In this document: positions 44,414-56,629 of the stretch, in pieces
Layout: each line of letters begins with the position of its first letter
How positions within the stretch are numbered: the stretch's first letter is position 1
Source of the DNA: Hyalella azteca
Lineage: Eukaryota; Arthropoda; Malacostraca; Amphipoda; Hyalellidae
NCBI RefSeq assembly: GCF_000764305.2
Contig: NW_025933402.1
Location: forward strand, 178,734-242,733
Direction: 5' to 3'
DNA: 64,000 bases
The notes under the pieces: model-generated
Seen by the model: only the letters and a program-made list of their open reading frames with translations
Databases searched by the model: none
Told to the model about the DNA's origin: nothing
Made by a program: the position numbers and the translations under genes

Positions 44414-44481
44414 TACTTTCAGTGGTTATATGATGGAATCATTCGATATCATTAGAGGTATCAGAGAAATCATCATTTGTT
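44414..44481 (-). ncRNA. Box C/D snoRNA candidate, right copy (TGATACCTCT family)
   Basis: C box 44476-44470, D' 44464-44461, D 44422-44419; 66 nt before the acceptor at 44353. Confidence 0.62.
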
Positions 44482-44929
44482 CAAACCATTAGCAGTACTG
44501 TATCTCTAAAAACCAATGTGAACAACCTTTCAATTCAGCACGTATCGCTGAGCATTTCCATTCTAATAATTTTTTTAATAAATTTGTATTAACTACGGGT
44601 TATTACTCGTGTCGGTCGACCCTATCACAGTGATGACGTTCACTCTTGGAAACTTCGCTACGAAACAAGACTATTTTCGCAAATGATATACTAGCTCACG
44701 ACATAAAAGTTATAATTTTCAGAAGTTTCATATGCATCCCGAATCATGATCTATGGCAAGTTCGCACTAAGAGTTTCTTCCACGCAACTCACCAGAACGC
44801 TACTCGATGTCGATGCTGACCTCCTCTGCAGAAGTCGACACGGGAGCTCTAGTCGAGCTGCGTTAAAGCCACTAGTTAAAAACGCGTAATATATTCATTG
44901 AAAACCGTTCAAACGTTTCAAGATTCAGA

Positions 44930-44983
44930 TATCTACAAGATCGGTCATGGGAATCGTACCTACGAATTTTGTCATCAGTAATT
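44930..44983 (-). ncRNA. Box C/D snoRNA candidate (GTAGATAT guide), copy 1
   Basis: C box CTGATGA 44978-44972 (first base off consensus), D box CTGA 44938-44935, D guide TTGTAGATAT. 76 nt before the acceptor at 44858. Paired with 45238-45301. Confidence 0.5.
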
Positions 44984-45237
44984 ATTCACTTTAATAATAG
45001 TCGCTCGATGCTATAGGTGAATTTGCTCTATATTCATCGCTCAGCTCACCATATATATTCCACGTTAACTGTTCCGCCACCTCCGAACTAGCGCCGCTCC
45101 TGTCTTAAGATATTTTCACATGGGTGGCGCAAGGGCAGGACTACGGCTTCGTGCCACAGCTTCTCCAGTGGGGAGCTGCGTTAGAGCAATGACTTATAAA
45201 AATCGATCCACAAATTAAAAAGTACTGATCGAAGTAG

Positions 45238-45301
45238 AGCATTCAGATATCTACAAAGTTATTCATTAGGATCATACGTAGGTAAGTGTTCATCATTAAT
45301 G
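45238..45301 (-). ncRNA. Box C/D snoRNA candidate (GTAGATAT guide), copy 2
   Basis: C box ATGATGA 45296-45290, D box 45246-45243, same D guide TTGTAGATAT. After the C box it also carries TTACCTACGT, the same 28S-matching word as in 29497-29560. 66 nt before the acceptor at 45176. Confidence 0.6.
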
Positions 45302-45904
45302 CAGTTACAAGTAGACGAAAAATGAAACCTATCCTTTTCAATTAGTCCATTTCGCTTAGGTACTCACCGTTGACTAACGTCAGGGATCATCTTGCAGGAA
45401 CCATTTGATTGATGCGACTTTCTCGACGCGTGTTAACCAAAAGGGTATAATTTCAACAGAGTTACGAGATTTCAAAACCAACTCTTGTGCAAATAACATA
45501 AGACCAACACTCATACTGTAGGAACTCAACACAAAGTATGAACAGCTGGCAACTAACAGGAGCGCAAGCACACCTGCTGTACGTTACCAACTGCAAGTGC
45601 AATGTAGCCCAGAGCATGGGCGGGATGAAAGCATATGAACAGCAACCAATATGATCATTACAACAAAGCTATGACGGCACTAGATGTTTAATATGATATC
45701 GGTGTATTAATATACAAAATTTCAATTCAGAGAAATCACCAGACAGATGCACAACCAAATGAATATCTGGAAAATAAATGGAGATCAAGTAGTGAGAGGA
45801 GCAAATCTGAATCATGTCGCTAAATAAGCAGGAAGTTGACAACCATTCATGATACCACATGCTTACAAAAAGGATAAATGAAAGACGCAGCTCATCGTCC
45901 GGCA

Positions 45905-45910
45905 TTTATT
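45905..45910 (-). terminator. RpL17: RpL17 poly(A) signal AATAAA
   Basis: AATAAA starts six bases after the RpL17 stop codon, giving a very short 3' untranslated region, usual for ribosomal protein genes. Confidence 0.8.
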
Positions 45911-45916
45911 GCAAAG

Positions 45917-46417
45917 TTACTGCTTGCCGCCTTCCTTCTTGGGAGCTTTTTCGGTTTTCTTCTTTGGGGCTGCCTTATCAGCAGGCTTCTTCTTCTTCTG
46001 CACCTTACCGTCCTTGGTCCTGGGGGTGGTAGCCTTCTTGCCAGCAGGCTTCGTCTGAGCGCCCTTCTTCTTAGGCTTACCAGCCACAGCAACTGACGTA
46101 TCTCCCTTCTGAGCTGCAGCTGCAAGGGCGGCAGCAGCCTTACGCTTCTTAGCAGAATACGTGGTCTTGTGTGTCTTGACCTTTTTGGGCTTCCACGAGG
46201 TTGACAGACGCTTCCTCTTCTGTGACGCCAGCCTGAGCTTCTTCTTCAGTCCAGGTTTCTCGACGTGTTCAGGCTTCTCCTCGGCGATGATCTCGACGTG
46301 GCAAGGCGAGCTCATGTAGGGGTTGATGCGACCGTGGGCACGGTAAGTGCGACGCCTCATCTGGCAGGCGCGTTGCACAACGATGTGGCGGATGTATAAA
46401 TTCTCGGCGTCAAGACC
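45917..46417 (-). CDS. RpL17: RpL17 coding exon 4 and basic tail
   Basis: 167 codons including the stop. [19 protein letters not shown] leads into the [20 protein letters not shown] loop, then a tail with [20 protein letters not shown] and repeated KKK blocks, ending EGGKQ. Acceptor TATTTTCAG. Confidence 0.93.
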   Translation of the reverse strand, partial: GLDAENLYIRHIVVQRACQMRRRTYRAHGRINPYMSSPCHVEIIAEEKPEHVEKPGLKKKLRLASQKRKRLSTSWKPKKVKTHKTTYSAKKRKAAAALAAAAQKGDTSVAVAGKPKKKGAQTKPAGKKATTPRTKDGKVQKKKKPADKAAPKKKTEKAPKKEGGKQ

Positions 46418-48951
46418 CTGAAAATAAAATTAGGTCCATTAGGAGTTAGCAGATGAACTTTATACAGCTAGAAGCTTGCAGTCAAATTATGTTCTACAAT
46501 TTCTTAACCGTGACGCCGGCGGGAGTTAATCCTTTATTAACATGCTAAGCTACGGCACCAAACTTAGGTTAGCGAGTCCCTAGATTGGATTACTGGCTTA
46601 CTGAATGGTGTGAATAGTGTATAGAAAAAACCCTATGACTCAGATCTATGAAATTAAGTGATATTTAGAGTTAATACATCAATCGAACAGAAGTTAAAAG
46701 CAAGGATTCATCGAGGCAACTTAGAAAACGGCCCTGGCAAAATGAGACCTTGAAACCCACCTTGAATTGAGCGTTGCTCTCAAGATTCTTCAGGAGATCG
46801 AGAAGGTAATGGACGCTTTTTGTGGGCCAGCGACCCTGAGTCATTTTCCATTGCTTTGCCTGTGGACAGAAAAATTCATCATATTACTATATAAATAGAT
46901 AATATGAAAATCATAAGCTTACAACACTTGGAAGATTACTTAGTTTATATTATAATTGTATTTACCACAATAATCTTAGAAGCGCACAAATGCAATCACA
47001 TTCGCAACTTCTTGAATCAATACCTACTTGAAGAATTCAAGTTTTAAAAGCTTGAGAACTGAAGCTTTATCAGAAGTAGTCGCACTATTAACCAAAAAGA
47101 GAAAAATAAAGCTATTACAATATGGAGAACACCTCAGCAGTTTAAATTTAATATGAATCCTACATTACCATGGATATCTGCTATAATTTATGATCAAGAA
47201 AACGATGGTTGTTCAGATGAGTAGTTAGATCACAGTCGGCAACTCGACCTTTATTATTATTACACAAAGCATTTATCGTGGCATCTGGTTCAAACAAACT
47301 TCGAGGGCAAACAAGATTAATAACCAGCAAAAAATATATAGACACAAGGCCTAACCCTCATACATCAAAATTCCACACCAAGTCTAACGTATGGGGGGAA
47401 TAACAGTACAAATATATAGGCTCAATGGTAATAATATCCAGATGCAGTGCAACAAACCTGAGCACATCGCCCAATGCCTCCGTTGAAGCGTCTGAAGGGA
47501 ACGCACTCCTTGTGTTTCAGGACATTGTTGAGGAAGGCCTTAGCCCGCGTCAGTGACATGCGCCTCAGCACAGCCGCTGTCTCGAACGTGTTCTGTAAAT
47601 AATTGTATTATTTCATTACGAGTGTTAACAGAACATATGGGTGAATATGCATTTTACATTGTTGATTCAACTAATAGAAAATAACCTCCTGTTGTTACTC
47701 AGAGAGTCAAGCAAGTTGATAAAAATCAATGAGAAAGTTAGAAGAGCTGTCACTTACAAGAAAAAAAAAATTCTTGAACATAACCTCAACTATCAATTCA
47801 AAGCTGGAAATTTTGAAAAAAAATTGATCATCTGTTATCTTCAGCCTAAATTTCACTGAAGTGAGAAAATATATTTACGTGTATGAAAATCATGTATAAT
47901 AAATACGGATACCGTAAAATGGGGTAACTTAGACCGGCGGGGTAACTTAGACCACTTTTCGTTTTTTTAACAAAAACCCATGTTTTTGTTAAATTTTTTT
48001 GTTAAATTAATTTTTAAACAAAAACCAAAAACACAACTCAAAAACTATTTGACATAGAAAAATTTTGTCAATGGGCATTAAAGGCCTAATACTGAGGCTA
48101 CATAACACAATAGAAAGATTTGAAAAGTTTGCATATCTAATAGGTTAAAAAATTAAAAATGTGACCCACGAAAAAAAGCTATTATTTAAAACCTGTCAGA
48201 GTACCCCCTCCAATTTTTTCATTTTTTGGTTAAATAACTCCAGGTTTTGATGCATTGTAGTAGAACTCTTCTAGTTACATGTGCAAATGACAAATTTTAG
48301 GAAAGTGTCCTAGTTTGCAAATGGGGGGTGCCGCCTCCAAATGGGGTAACTTAGACCACCTAATGTCAGCCCTGACGGGGTAACATAGACCGGCTTGGAA
48401 GTTAATATAAAATTACCATATATAACAAATATGTAACTAGAAGAGTTCTACTACAATGCACCAAAACCTGGAGTTATTTGGAGTTATTTTACCAAAAAAT
48501 ATAATTGATTTTTCCACCCGGTCTAAGTTACCCCAAGAGCTGGGGTAACAAAGACCATCACTTTTTTTTAAATTACATAAAGACTATGAGAGACAGGAGC
48601 CAGCAATTTATTGCGAGTGAAGCTCGAGTATAGACCTGTATTTTACATGTTTCAATTCAAGTTTAATTTAGTTAGTAAAAAAATGGCATCATTTATAAAA
48701 AAAAAGTGGTCTAAGTTACCCCATTTTACGGTACAGCATAAAAAGTGAAATTCCATAAGCTTACTGAACATAAAATATTTGGGCAATTTATGTTGTAGAT
48801 GACCTTATAGTTTCCTTAACTAGGCAGATAAATTTATTTCATATACCTATAAAACATCCTTTTTGCTTACCTTAAAGCTAACCCTGAGGTCAGCCCCCTT
48901 TGCCTTGCAGGACTTGGTGGGGTTCTGCGGTTGAGCCGTGTACTTCACCAT
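45917..48951 (-). CDS. RpL17: Ribosomal protein L17 (uL22) with long basic tail
   Basis: Large-subunit ribosomal protein lining the peptide exit tunnel. Coding exons 48951-48871, 47592-47458, 46859-46761 and 46417-45917, all in phase 0 with GT-AG junctions, give 271 residues. Signatures in order: [95 protein letters not shown]. The uL22 core ends by about residue 160; family members are about 185 residues, so about 85 residues are extra, being Lys/Ala/Pro-rich. An acceptor (TTTTTCAG|GCACG) just before the ATG shows a 5' untranslated exon further right. The first coding intron holds a MITE; a second, inverted MITE lies upstream of the ATG. Confidence 0.95.
46761..46859 (-). CDS. RpL17: RpL17 coding exon 3
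   Basis: 33 codons, AKQWKMTQ to NAQFK, acceptor TGTCCACAG, donor AAG|GTGGGT. Confidence 0.93.
47458..47592 (-). CDS. RpL17: RpL17 coding exon 2
   Basis: 45 codons, NTFETAAV to GIGRCAQ, acceptor TATTTACAG, donor CAG|GTTTGT. Confidence 0.93.
47912..48731. mobile_element. 820-bp MITE, TA target duplication, in RpL17 intron 1
   Basis: Ends are CCGTAAAATGGGGTAACTTA and its exact complement, flanked by TA on both sides, typical of Tc1/mariner-derived MITEs. The GGGGTAACTTAGACC word recurs several times within, in both directions. No transposase frame. Confidence 0.88.
48871..48951 (-). CDS. RpL17: RpL17 coding exon 1
   Basis: 27 codons from ATG to SFK, donor AAG|GTAAGC. The ATG is placed by [15 protein letters not shown], aligned with the family's MVRYS..PENPTKSC. 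Confidence 0.93.
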
Positions 48952-49628
48952 CGTGCCTGAAAAAAATAGTAATGAGTATGATAAGGCCTAAAATTTATCC
49001 CTTGAGATATTGTAATGCTTGTAACATTCATCACTCAAGCACAAAGCCTGAAAGAAAAGCATTGCCATTAAACAAACCTGCACTGCTGCCAGTAATTTTT
49101 GACAACAACCAATCCAAACATCTAATTGCTAACAATTTCAATTTACACAAGATTGAGATAACTGATTTTTACTGAAGTATTACAGTCTGAACAAACAATA
49201 TTGAAATTTTACTGAATTTATAATGTATCTTTATATTGCCTTGTTGAATCAAAATCTTGCAAAAAATGTTCATAAAAGAAAATGAGGAATTCTCTTCAGT
49301 AACATGATGCTGTTGTATCACAGGCCCAACACATTTTCATTGAAGTTTTTCATAGTTAGAGAAGCAAGAGAGCTTGTATCCAGTTACTAAGATACATGCA
49401 ATGTATCAAACAAAAACAAAATAAAAAAGTCAGATCCAAAATTGTCTACAAATTAAAGGAGAATATTTGTGTTGCAATTGGCAGGGTAAGTGTAAGATTT
49501 GATATAAAACCAATGGCCAGGCAACTTAGCTTGCACAAATAAATTTAAAAATAAAATTTACTCAGTGGATATTTTTCACACTTGACTGAAGAGCCAGCAA
49601 ACCTAACCAGTCGCAGAATTCATACATA

Positions 49629-50629
49629 CCGTAAAATGGGGTAACTTAGACCACTTTTTTTATTATAAATGCTGCCATTTTTTTACTAGCTAAATTAAAC
49701 TTGAATTGAAACATGCAAAATACAGGTCTATACTCTAGCTTCACTCACCATAAATTGCTGGCTCCTGCCTCTCATAGTCTTTATGTAATTTCAAAAAAAG
49801 TGGTGGTCTTTGTTACCCCAACTCTTGGGGTAACTTAGACCGGGTGGTAAAATCAATTATATTTTTTGGTAAAATAACTCCAAATAACTCCAGGTTTTGG
49901 TGCATTGTAGTAGAACTCTTCTAGTTACATATGCAAATGACAAACTTGAGGAAAGTGTCATAGTTTGCAAATGGGGGGCACTGCCCCATAATGAGGGAAA
50001 TGTGACTACCTAATGGCAGCCCTGATGGGGTAATATTGACTGGCTTGGAAATTAAGTTAAAATTACCATATATAAGACTCTGTAGAGTCTGAAACATAAA
50101 GAAAAAACATAAGTAGGCTGTCAAACATAAAATATGTTATATATAGTAATTTTATATTAACTTCCAAGCTGGTCTATGTTACTCTGTCAGGGCTGACATT
50201 AGGTGGTCTAAGTTACCCCATTTGGGGGCGGCGCCCCCCATTTGCAAACTATGACACTTTCCTAAAATTTGTCATTTGCATATGTAACTAGAAGAGTTCT
50301 ACTACAATGCATCAAAACCTGGAGTTATTTATTCAAAAAATAAAAAAATTGGAGGGGGTACTCTGACAGGCTTTAAATAATAGCTTTTTTTCGTGGGTCA
50401 CATTTTTAATTTTTTAACCTATTAGATATGCAAACTTTTCAAATCTTTCTATTGTGTTATGTAGCCCCAGTATTAGGACTATTGTGTTATGTAGCCTCAG
50501 TATTAGGCCTTCAATGCCCATTGACAAAATTTTTCTATGTCAAATAGTTTTTGAGTTGTGGGGGTTTTTGTTAAAAAAACGAAAAGTGGTCTAAGTTACC
50601 CCGCCGGTCTAAGTTACCCCATTTTACGG
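49629..50629. mobile_element. 1001-bp MITE, inverted relative to 47912-48731
   Basis: Same ends and TA flanks. The interior matches the first copy in reverse (TGGAGGGGGTACTCTGACAG, the AGTAGAACTCTTCTAGTTAC word and others) plus about 180 bases of extra duplicated interior. It lies upstream of the RpL17 start codon. Confidence 0.88.
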
Positions 50630-50744
50630 TAATTATTTTGTGAAACTTCTATTGGAATATCTTGTATACATGCACTACAATACAGGAGTAAAACACTGCC
50701 ACTCATTACTGAAATATCATTGCAACAAAGTACAATATAATGTA

Positions 50745-50890
50745 AATTTAGAATCTCATTGCTCAACCATCAGTTCTTTTTGTCCTATTTAAAATCTCAT
50801 AGCTCAACCATCAGTTCCTTTTGTCCTATCTAAAATCTCATGGCTCAACCATCAGTTCCTTTTGTCCTATCTAAATACTCAAGGCTCAAG
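50745..50890. repeat. Tandem repeat, about 46-base unit
   Basis: Three full copies and one partial copy of a unit with CTCAACCATCAGTTCCTTTT. Intergenic. Confidence 0.85.
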
Positions 50891-52213
50891 TCTACACATG
50901 TCAGCTGAACTAACTGAAACTTTCACTCTGGAAATGACAAGAGTTTGCACTGATGGCATATATAAAGTATAAAATCAGTCATGACTCATAGTTGCAGTTG
51001 AAAATGAAGACAATACATATTCTGTTATCAAAGTTTGATTTTAAAATCAGAATTAAAAAATTAGTTTTAGGTGACAAATTACCTAGTAACCATGAAGCTA
51101 GAAGATTTATATAATTAGAAAGAATTTTCCAGTCTTTGAAGTGAGCTAAAATGGAAAGTATCTTCTCTCCAAGCAACAAATAAGGTTTTTTTTTGAAGCT
51201 ATAAATTTATAGATTTTTGAGCGGCAACTCCATATTTTTGATTCATGAATCCTTTTTCAAACTGTGGGAAGCAATTTCAGAGCTGCCAACTCAATTACCA
51301 AGATATTAGGCATATATCATGCCTAATTTCTTATTTTAGGCATTAAAACGCATTTTTCCTTCAATTCAGAGAAAATTAGTTGAATGATACTCCAATTCAG
51401 ATTTTTTAAAAGAAGCAACAGTTTTAATGCAGTCTGATATAACTGCAACTATCACTGGATAACTGCAATCATCGCAGATGCAATCACCGGATATTATGGT
51501 AGGAGTGTGGTACTGATCAGTGGCATAGTGTTGAAGTAGAGATTTTGTAGAATTAGTTTATTCCTTACTTATATAATTATCTACTTTAAGATTTTTTAAT
51601 CACTTTTGTTTGCCATATGAACTAAAGAAGTCAAAAATTTCATAGAATGACTGTCTGAACAAGGTTGAATTCAAGATGGTAAATGTAGGTACATGATAGG
51701 TAAACAATTCACATTTGATCTTAAAATGTGCAAATTGACCATTATTTAAAAATTTGGGTAATATTTAGGATATAAACCAGTGGCACATAAAAATCTGAAA
51801 TATCTGGCTGAATTTTCCAAAAAATTTTGGCAAACGCCATTTCATTAGTAATTTTTGAAAATTGTAGGTAAATGTTTTTTCTCCATATCTCACCCAGTTT
51901 GCATGTGTTGTAAATACTATTTTAATTTTTTTGTGATTACTATTTTTTATTTTTGGCATTGGCAACTGGAATGAGGTAGCCGTATATCAGGTAATTGTGC
52001 GAGTGCTTCCATGTATTTCCATTTACATGATTCTGCTCGCTCAAAGCTCAAACAGCCTCTGCAGCCTAGTGGCAAGCCAGAGATTTTTTATAATGTTCAT
52101 TTTTAATATCCTCATATAATCAAGATTTAAACCAATATCTTATGTATGATGATACTGGTGTGTGGTGCCCCAGGTTGGGAAAAGTCATACTTTATTCTGA
52201 AATATCGTGGCTA

Positions 52214-53143
52214 GGGTAAGTGCGGTATATTCCGACATCATGGGTAATTCCAACACTTCTCAACTTTTTTCCTTCATATTAAGCTTTGTCTTAGTTCCAC
52301 GCATTCATTGATGGTAGAAATAGTGACATCATAATAATGCATGCCATACTATTGCCAAAACACTAGGTCTGAGCCATCTGGCGGGAAAATGTCAAGATCC
52401 AAAGAGAGACAGTGCAAGTCACCCGGCGAAACATCAAAAAACGTGACAAAGTTGATAGTTGACCTTGCTCTACCAAATAGTGATAAACTGTTTGTGTAGA
52501 AAGACTATTATGGTTTGAGACTTTTAAATAAGTCTGTGAATATATTAGGAATCCTTTAAGTATACTTGTATTTGCTGATTTCAAGTGGTAAATAAATTAA
52601 TAGATGATTAAGTTAAGAGACAGTTTTAGACAAATAAAAAGTTAAAAACTAATTCCAACACAGCTTGGAATTAGACACACACAGCTCATTCCGAGCTGTG
52701 TGCAAAAATTAAAATTTTCTTAATTAAAAGCTTAATAGCTCGTAATTAAAAGCCTAATTAAGTAGTGTTCAATATTCAATAGTGTTCTAATTCCGAGCTG
52801 TCATATTCCAATACAGCTCACACTCACACAGTGATCAGAATTCAAACACAAGAGGATCGGAATTAGGAATTAGTAGTTTGATGCGCGACCAGAATTAGTC
52901 TCACAAAATGCCGAATTTAGTCACACAGTGTCGGAATATATGGATTTGGTAGGATTGCATTCTAAAGGCTTTTAAATAAATACGGCAACAGTTTGTGAGG
53001 TTTCATTGTTGCTGGCGTGTAGTGCAGTGTGTTTTGCGAGTGACGTAAAGCAAACAGAACTCGAGTTGCGCATACAGTGATTTTTTTATAGCCATTCATT
53101 TTTTGCTATGCCCTTTATGTGTCGGAATATACCGCGTTAACCC
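52214..53143. mobile_element. 930-bp MITE with TA flanks (intact relative of 19700-24935)
   Basis: Begins GGGTAAGTGCGGTATATTCC and ends with the near complement GGAATATACCGCGTTAACCC; TA lies on both sides. The interior contains a palindromic TCCGAGCTGTGTG / CACAGCTTGGAA region. No coding frame. It supplies the empty site for the hAT-like insertion at 20284. Confidence 0.8.
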
Positions 53144-53559
53144 TATTGTATAATTTTATTAGGTATAAAATCTCACAGTTCAAATGTCATGTATTTTTGT
53201 TTGATTGAAAAAAATCAACAGTTAGCACTTTGCATAACAAGTTTTATAAAATTTTAAACTTCCACAACATGCAGTACTTCAATTCCATGCTCCTCGCAAA
53301 AATATCCTTCAGAACATAATAACAAGTCAATCCAACACGTTTCTTTGAAGTTTGCGTAGCTGCGGTCACGTCAGAGTGGTTTGCATAGTAGGACTTTATA
53401 AGTAACTTAGTAAGTTTGCAGCTCGTGAATGGCTTTTCATGGCCAAGATATGGAATTCATGGCTCAAAAAAATGGGATCACGGCTCAAAGTCAAAGCCCA
53501 TAAGAAATAGAATCACAGCTGGCAAACCCATAAAACCATGGCTCAAAGAATTTAGTTGC

Positions 53560-55550
53560 AGCTTGCCAAGTAGATATAGGTATTTCATGCCTGTGGTATC
53601 CATGACACCTACTTTGAGCTGGTCTACTATAACTATTCTATCTAAAAATTTTAAACCAAAAAACTGGCAGAGGTGGCTCAAAAGTAATATATTGACCATC
53701 ATTTCTAGAATTTTATCCTGCCTGAGCCAGGTTTGATAACATTGGTGCAGTGGTACCAAATCAATTACACTTGCTTGCAATATATTCACTGCATTTCACA
53801 AGTTAACAGGCTCTTGTAAGCTTATTCTATGAAAAAACAAACAATACATATTTGACTGTAAATGGAGTGAAAAAAATTACCAAAGAACATTACCAGTAAG
53901 ATGTTAGCAGCTTAGATTTCTTTACTATCACAGTACCACGCAGCACTCAAAGCAATTTCATGTGTTTATTTGGCAACTAGGTATCGACATGGCTGTTCAT
54001 ATTAGCTACCTAGTAGCCTACACACAAAACTGATGGAGGTGAAAACGTCGGCTAAAATAATTGTGAAATTATCACTATTCAAGTAGTATTCACTTTTGAT
54101 GAAACAAAACAGCTACTTGCAAGAATGACGGAATACCTAATAAATTCAAGTACCTAGCCTACTCAATTTCATAGATTATACCTAGCTATTGACCAAAAAA
54201 GATACCTAACTCAGTACTAACTGAACGTAGAGACGGTAGAGCCTGAGCACGAGCAATAGTTAGGTTAGGTAATTGAGTAATAGCAAAGGGATTAATTTTT
54301 TGGATGGGTCAATTTTACGACCAGAAAATAAGAAGACAGACTGAAGACTTTCCTATCATAGAAATAAAAAACGCACAGCATATCTAATAAGTTGTACAGC
54401 TCACGAAAAAATCTAAATTCTGGCTAGGTACTCGCCGATGACAACGAACAGGCTCTGTGACGAATGGTCCGGAACGGACAAAACTAGGCAGTGAGATAGA
54501 ATTGAAAATTACCTTATAGACAATGATAACGCCCAATTTATATAAAAATTTCAATTATAAGGAAACGACATGACTAGACAAATATTCGATACATAAAGAT
54601 CACCCACCTCACTAACAACGGCAAACACGGTGTACATAAACTGAACTAGGAATGTTGCCACAACTGCAGCGTGAAGTAAACACAACTCCTACTCTCAGAA
54701 AGTAGCTCATTAAACTTTTCAACACACTTTTGGTGCACCCAATTTACAAATGTCGTAAACACTATTTTAATTTTCGAATGATGAACTAAGATGAAATTTT
54801 AATTATTGATCGCGATTCCATGAATTATATGTTTTGAGCATAATACATATGATAAATTTTTGCTTCGACCAAGTCATAGACATTAATTCCAATGCCCAAG
54901 GACTCGTAAAAAATGAATAGACGTTTAGATTATACATCTTCGCATTTATTTCTTGATATTTGCAGCAATTTGAGCGAAATAAATAAGATTCCGCTTAAAC
55001 AGGTTATGTTTGGATTTGAAACGAAGCATGTTCAATTTCGAGTGCTCAAAATCAAAGTTCTCCTTGAAATATATGCAGTAAAAAATATTTATAAAGTAAT
55101 TTATTGATATAAAGCAGATAAGCATGCATTTGAGAACTATAATTATTTCAGGTTGAAATTAAGCGATGAATTAGAAAACTTATATTGTATTTACACTTCA
55201 AACATGGATTTCCTCATTTCTCTATAGGTAGAATGCTAATTGTTCATGTCTATTCCTAGACATGCGTACTTAATACTTATTACCATTATTTAGATCCTAT
55301 CTAATAATTACCTTGGACAGCTTCAGTAATTCAAATCAGCACTCTAACCTCAGAGCATCTAGTAAAAAAATGCTGGCAGCAGCAAAAGCAATCTAGCAGC
55401 AGAGATGTGGGCCCAAAGTTGACCAGCGTTTCAGCTATCAAGGCGCACCGCACCAAAAGCCAATTATTCACTGCGTCTAAACTATGTTTTTAATTTCCTA
55501 ATTATTGGTCACGAACTGAGGGACAGGAGCGTGCCAAAGCTACTGCCAAA
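53560..55550. other. Intergenic stretch, no gene recognised
   Basis: The RpL17 5' untranslated exon and promoter may lie here; GTTAGTGAG|GTGGGT near 54612 (minus sense) is one possible donor, but I could not confirm it. A 65-codon plus-strand frame at 54913 has no recognisable features. Confidence 0.4.
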
Positions 55551-55568
55551 GCTACATCTTCAAAAACA

Positions 55569-55710
55569 GACTAGACGAAGCTATGCAGGAGCATATGTTC
55601 AGTCTTAAAATGCCTAGCAAATTACGGACCAGGCAATAAGACTAGACGAAGCTATGCAGGAGCATATGTTCAGTCTTAAAATGCCTAGCAAATTACGGAC
55701 CAGGCAATAA
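55569..55710. repeat. Perfect 71-base tandem duplication
   Basis: Two identical head-to-tail copies starting at 55569 and 55640 (GACTAGACGAAGCTATGCAG...). It sits just left of the large duplicated block that starts at about 55766. Confidence 0.92.
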
Positions 55711-55765
55711 GTCCAGCAGCTATCTCAATCAATCGTCAGCTATGGAAAGATCGGATTCCAAAGGC

Positions 55766-56629
55766 CGGATCCCTTGTGAATCAAGTCACGAAAAATTTAA
55801 GAATCGGCAACAGGCCATGGGCCTATTTCTTCAGCGCCGACAATTCTATTCTATTCTACTGAATCGACACGTTTTTCCGTGTTAATTGAGAACGCGAGGA
55901 GGTAAAAATAATAAAAAAATCCTCGCCATAGCCTAATGGGAATTGAAATGTGTTCATTCAATTTCATAATTATTGGTTACGAATTATATGAATGGGGCGT
56001 GTCGAAGAGGAATAGCCCAAGAGTAGTCGACGGTAATACCCACGCACTTTTGTCGAAATGGGAGTTATTCATTAATATTTCAATAAATTTTTAAGTGGCC
56101 ACATTAGACGCTGGACCTCAGCTTACGGCTAGTCAGTGTGTAAATGAGTGTCAGCAAGAGACTAACAAGGCAAGGAGTTACACCAGCAAGGAGTCGAGGT
56201 GCTCTGACTGCATGTCAGTGGCAGCTGCATTTTCAGAGGTATTTCGGTCAACAACTGACCATAATACGTCCCATAACTTCCAGTGACGCCTACAACTATT
56301 TTAAGAGTTACCTGGTCACATTTTTGATGAGACGGTCAATTGCTGACGAAACCGCGTCGATTTTCGATAATGGATAGCACATAAAGGTTTTCTTTATTAT
56401 ACGTTTTAAATTATTATAAGTTGTTTGTGACTGATCGCTCCTATTACTATAGTCGGCAAGGTGCGCACAATAATACTAACGGGTAAAATGAGTTTTAAGC
56501 ATATTGGGCGTCTTTAGAAACCATATATCTTTACCGCTCCAAGTACCTACCTATACAGCGATAATAATAGAGCGAAGTCCAGACGTAGCTGCAATAGAGG
56601 GGAAGAAGACGAAAATAAAATAAGTTTTA
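55766..56629. repeat. Left copy of a segmental duplication at the MFSD11 3' flank
   Basis: About 865 bases match 63137-64000 with a single visible difference near the start (CCGGATCCC versus CCGGGTCCC). The offset is 7371 bases. The match runs to the window edge, so the full length is unknown. Confidence 0.95.
56393..56398 (-). terminator. MFSD11-like gene poly(A) signal AATAAA
   Basis: AATAAA in minus sense about 230 bases after the stop codon, the first good signal downstream of the gene. The duplicate is at 63764-63769. Confidence 0.55.

Larger units (their letters stand above)
28711..45175 (-). ncRNA. Tandemly duplicated non-coding snoRNA host gene(s)
   Basis: At least 20 exon-like islands of 32-231 bases flanked by AG acceptors and GT donors in minus sense. 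Right half: 45175-45050, 44857-44793, 44352-44310, 43697-43659, 43434-43373, 43078-43004, 39013-38783, 38450-38415, 38137-38043, 37846-37805, 37361-37326. Left half: 35649-35514, 35063-34977, 34752-34691, 34395-34321, 32159-32020, 31440-31331, 31000-30965, 30419-30320, 30123-30083, 29716-29685, 29430-29352, 28760-28711. Exons have stops in changing frames and indels between copies, so they do not code. The introns carry box C/D candidates whose D box lies mostly 60-90 nt before the acceptor, the usual spacing for intron-processed snoRNAs, plus H/ACA candidates. One long transcript or two tandem genes are both possible; promoter and poly(A) site were not found. Confidence 0.72.

Noticed and set aside
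46418..46760. snoRNA in an RpL17 intron (vertebrate RPL17 hosts some)
   Set aside because: A D-like CTGA is present but the C box is poor and 225 nt from the acceptor; not convincing.
56095..56377. Two overlapping frames repeated exactly at 63466-63748
   Set aside because: The identity comes from the segmental duplication, and they are antisense to the MFSD11 3' flank with no protein features.
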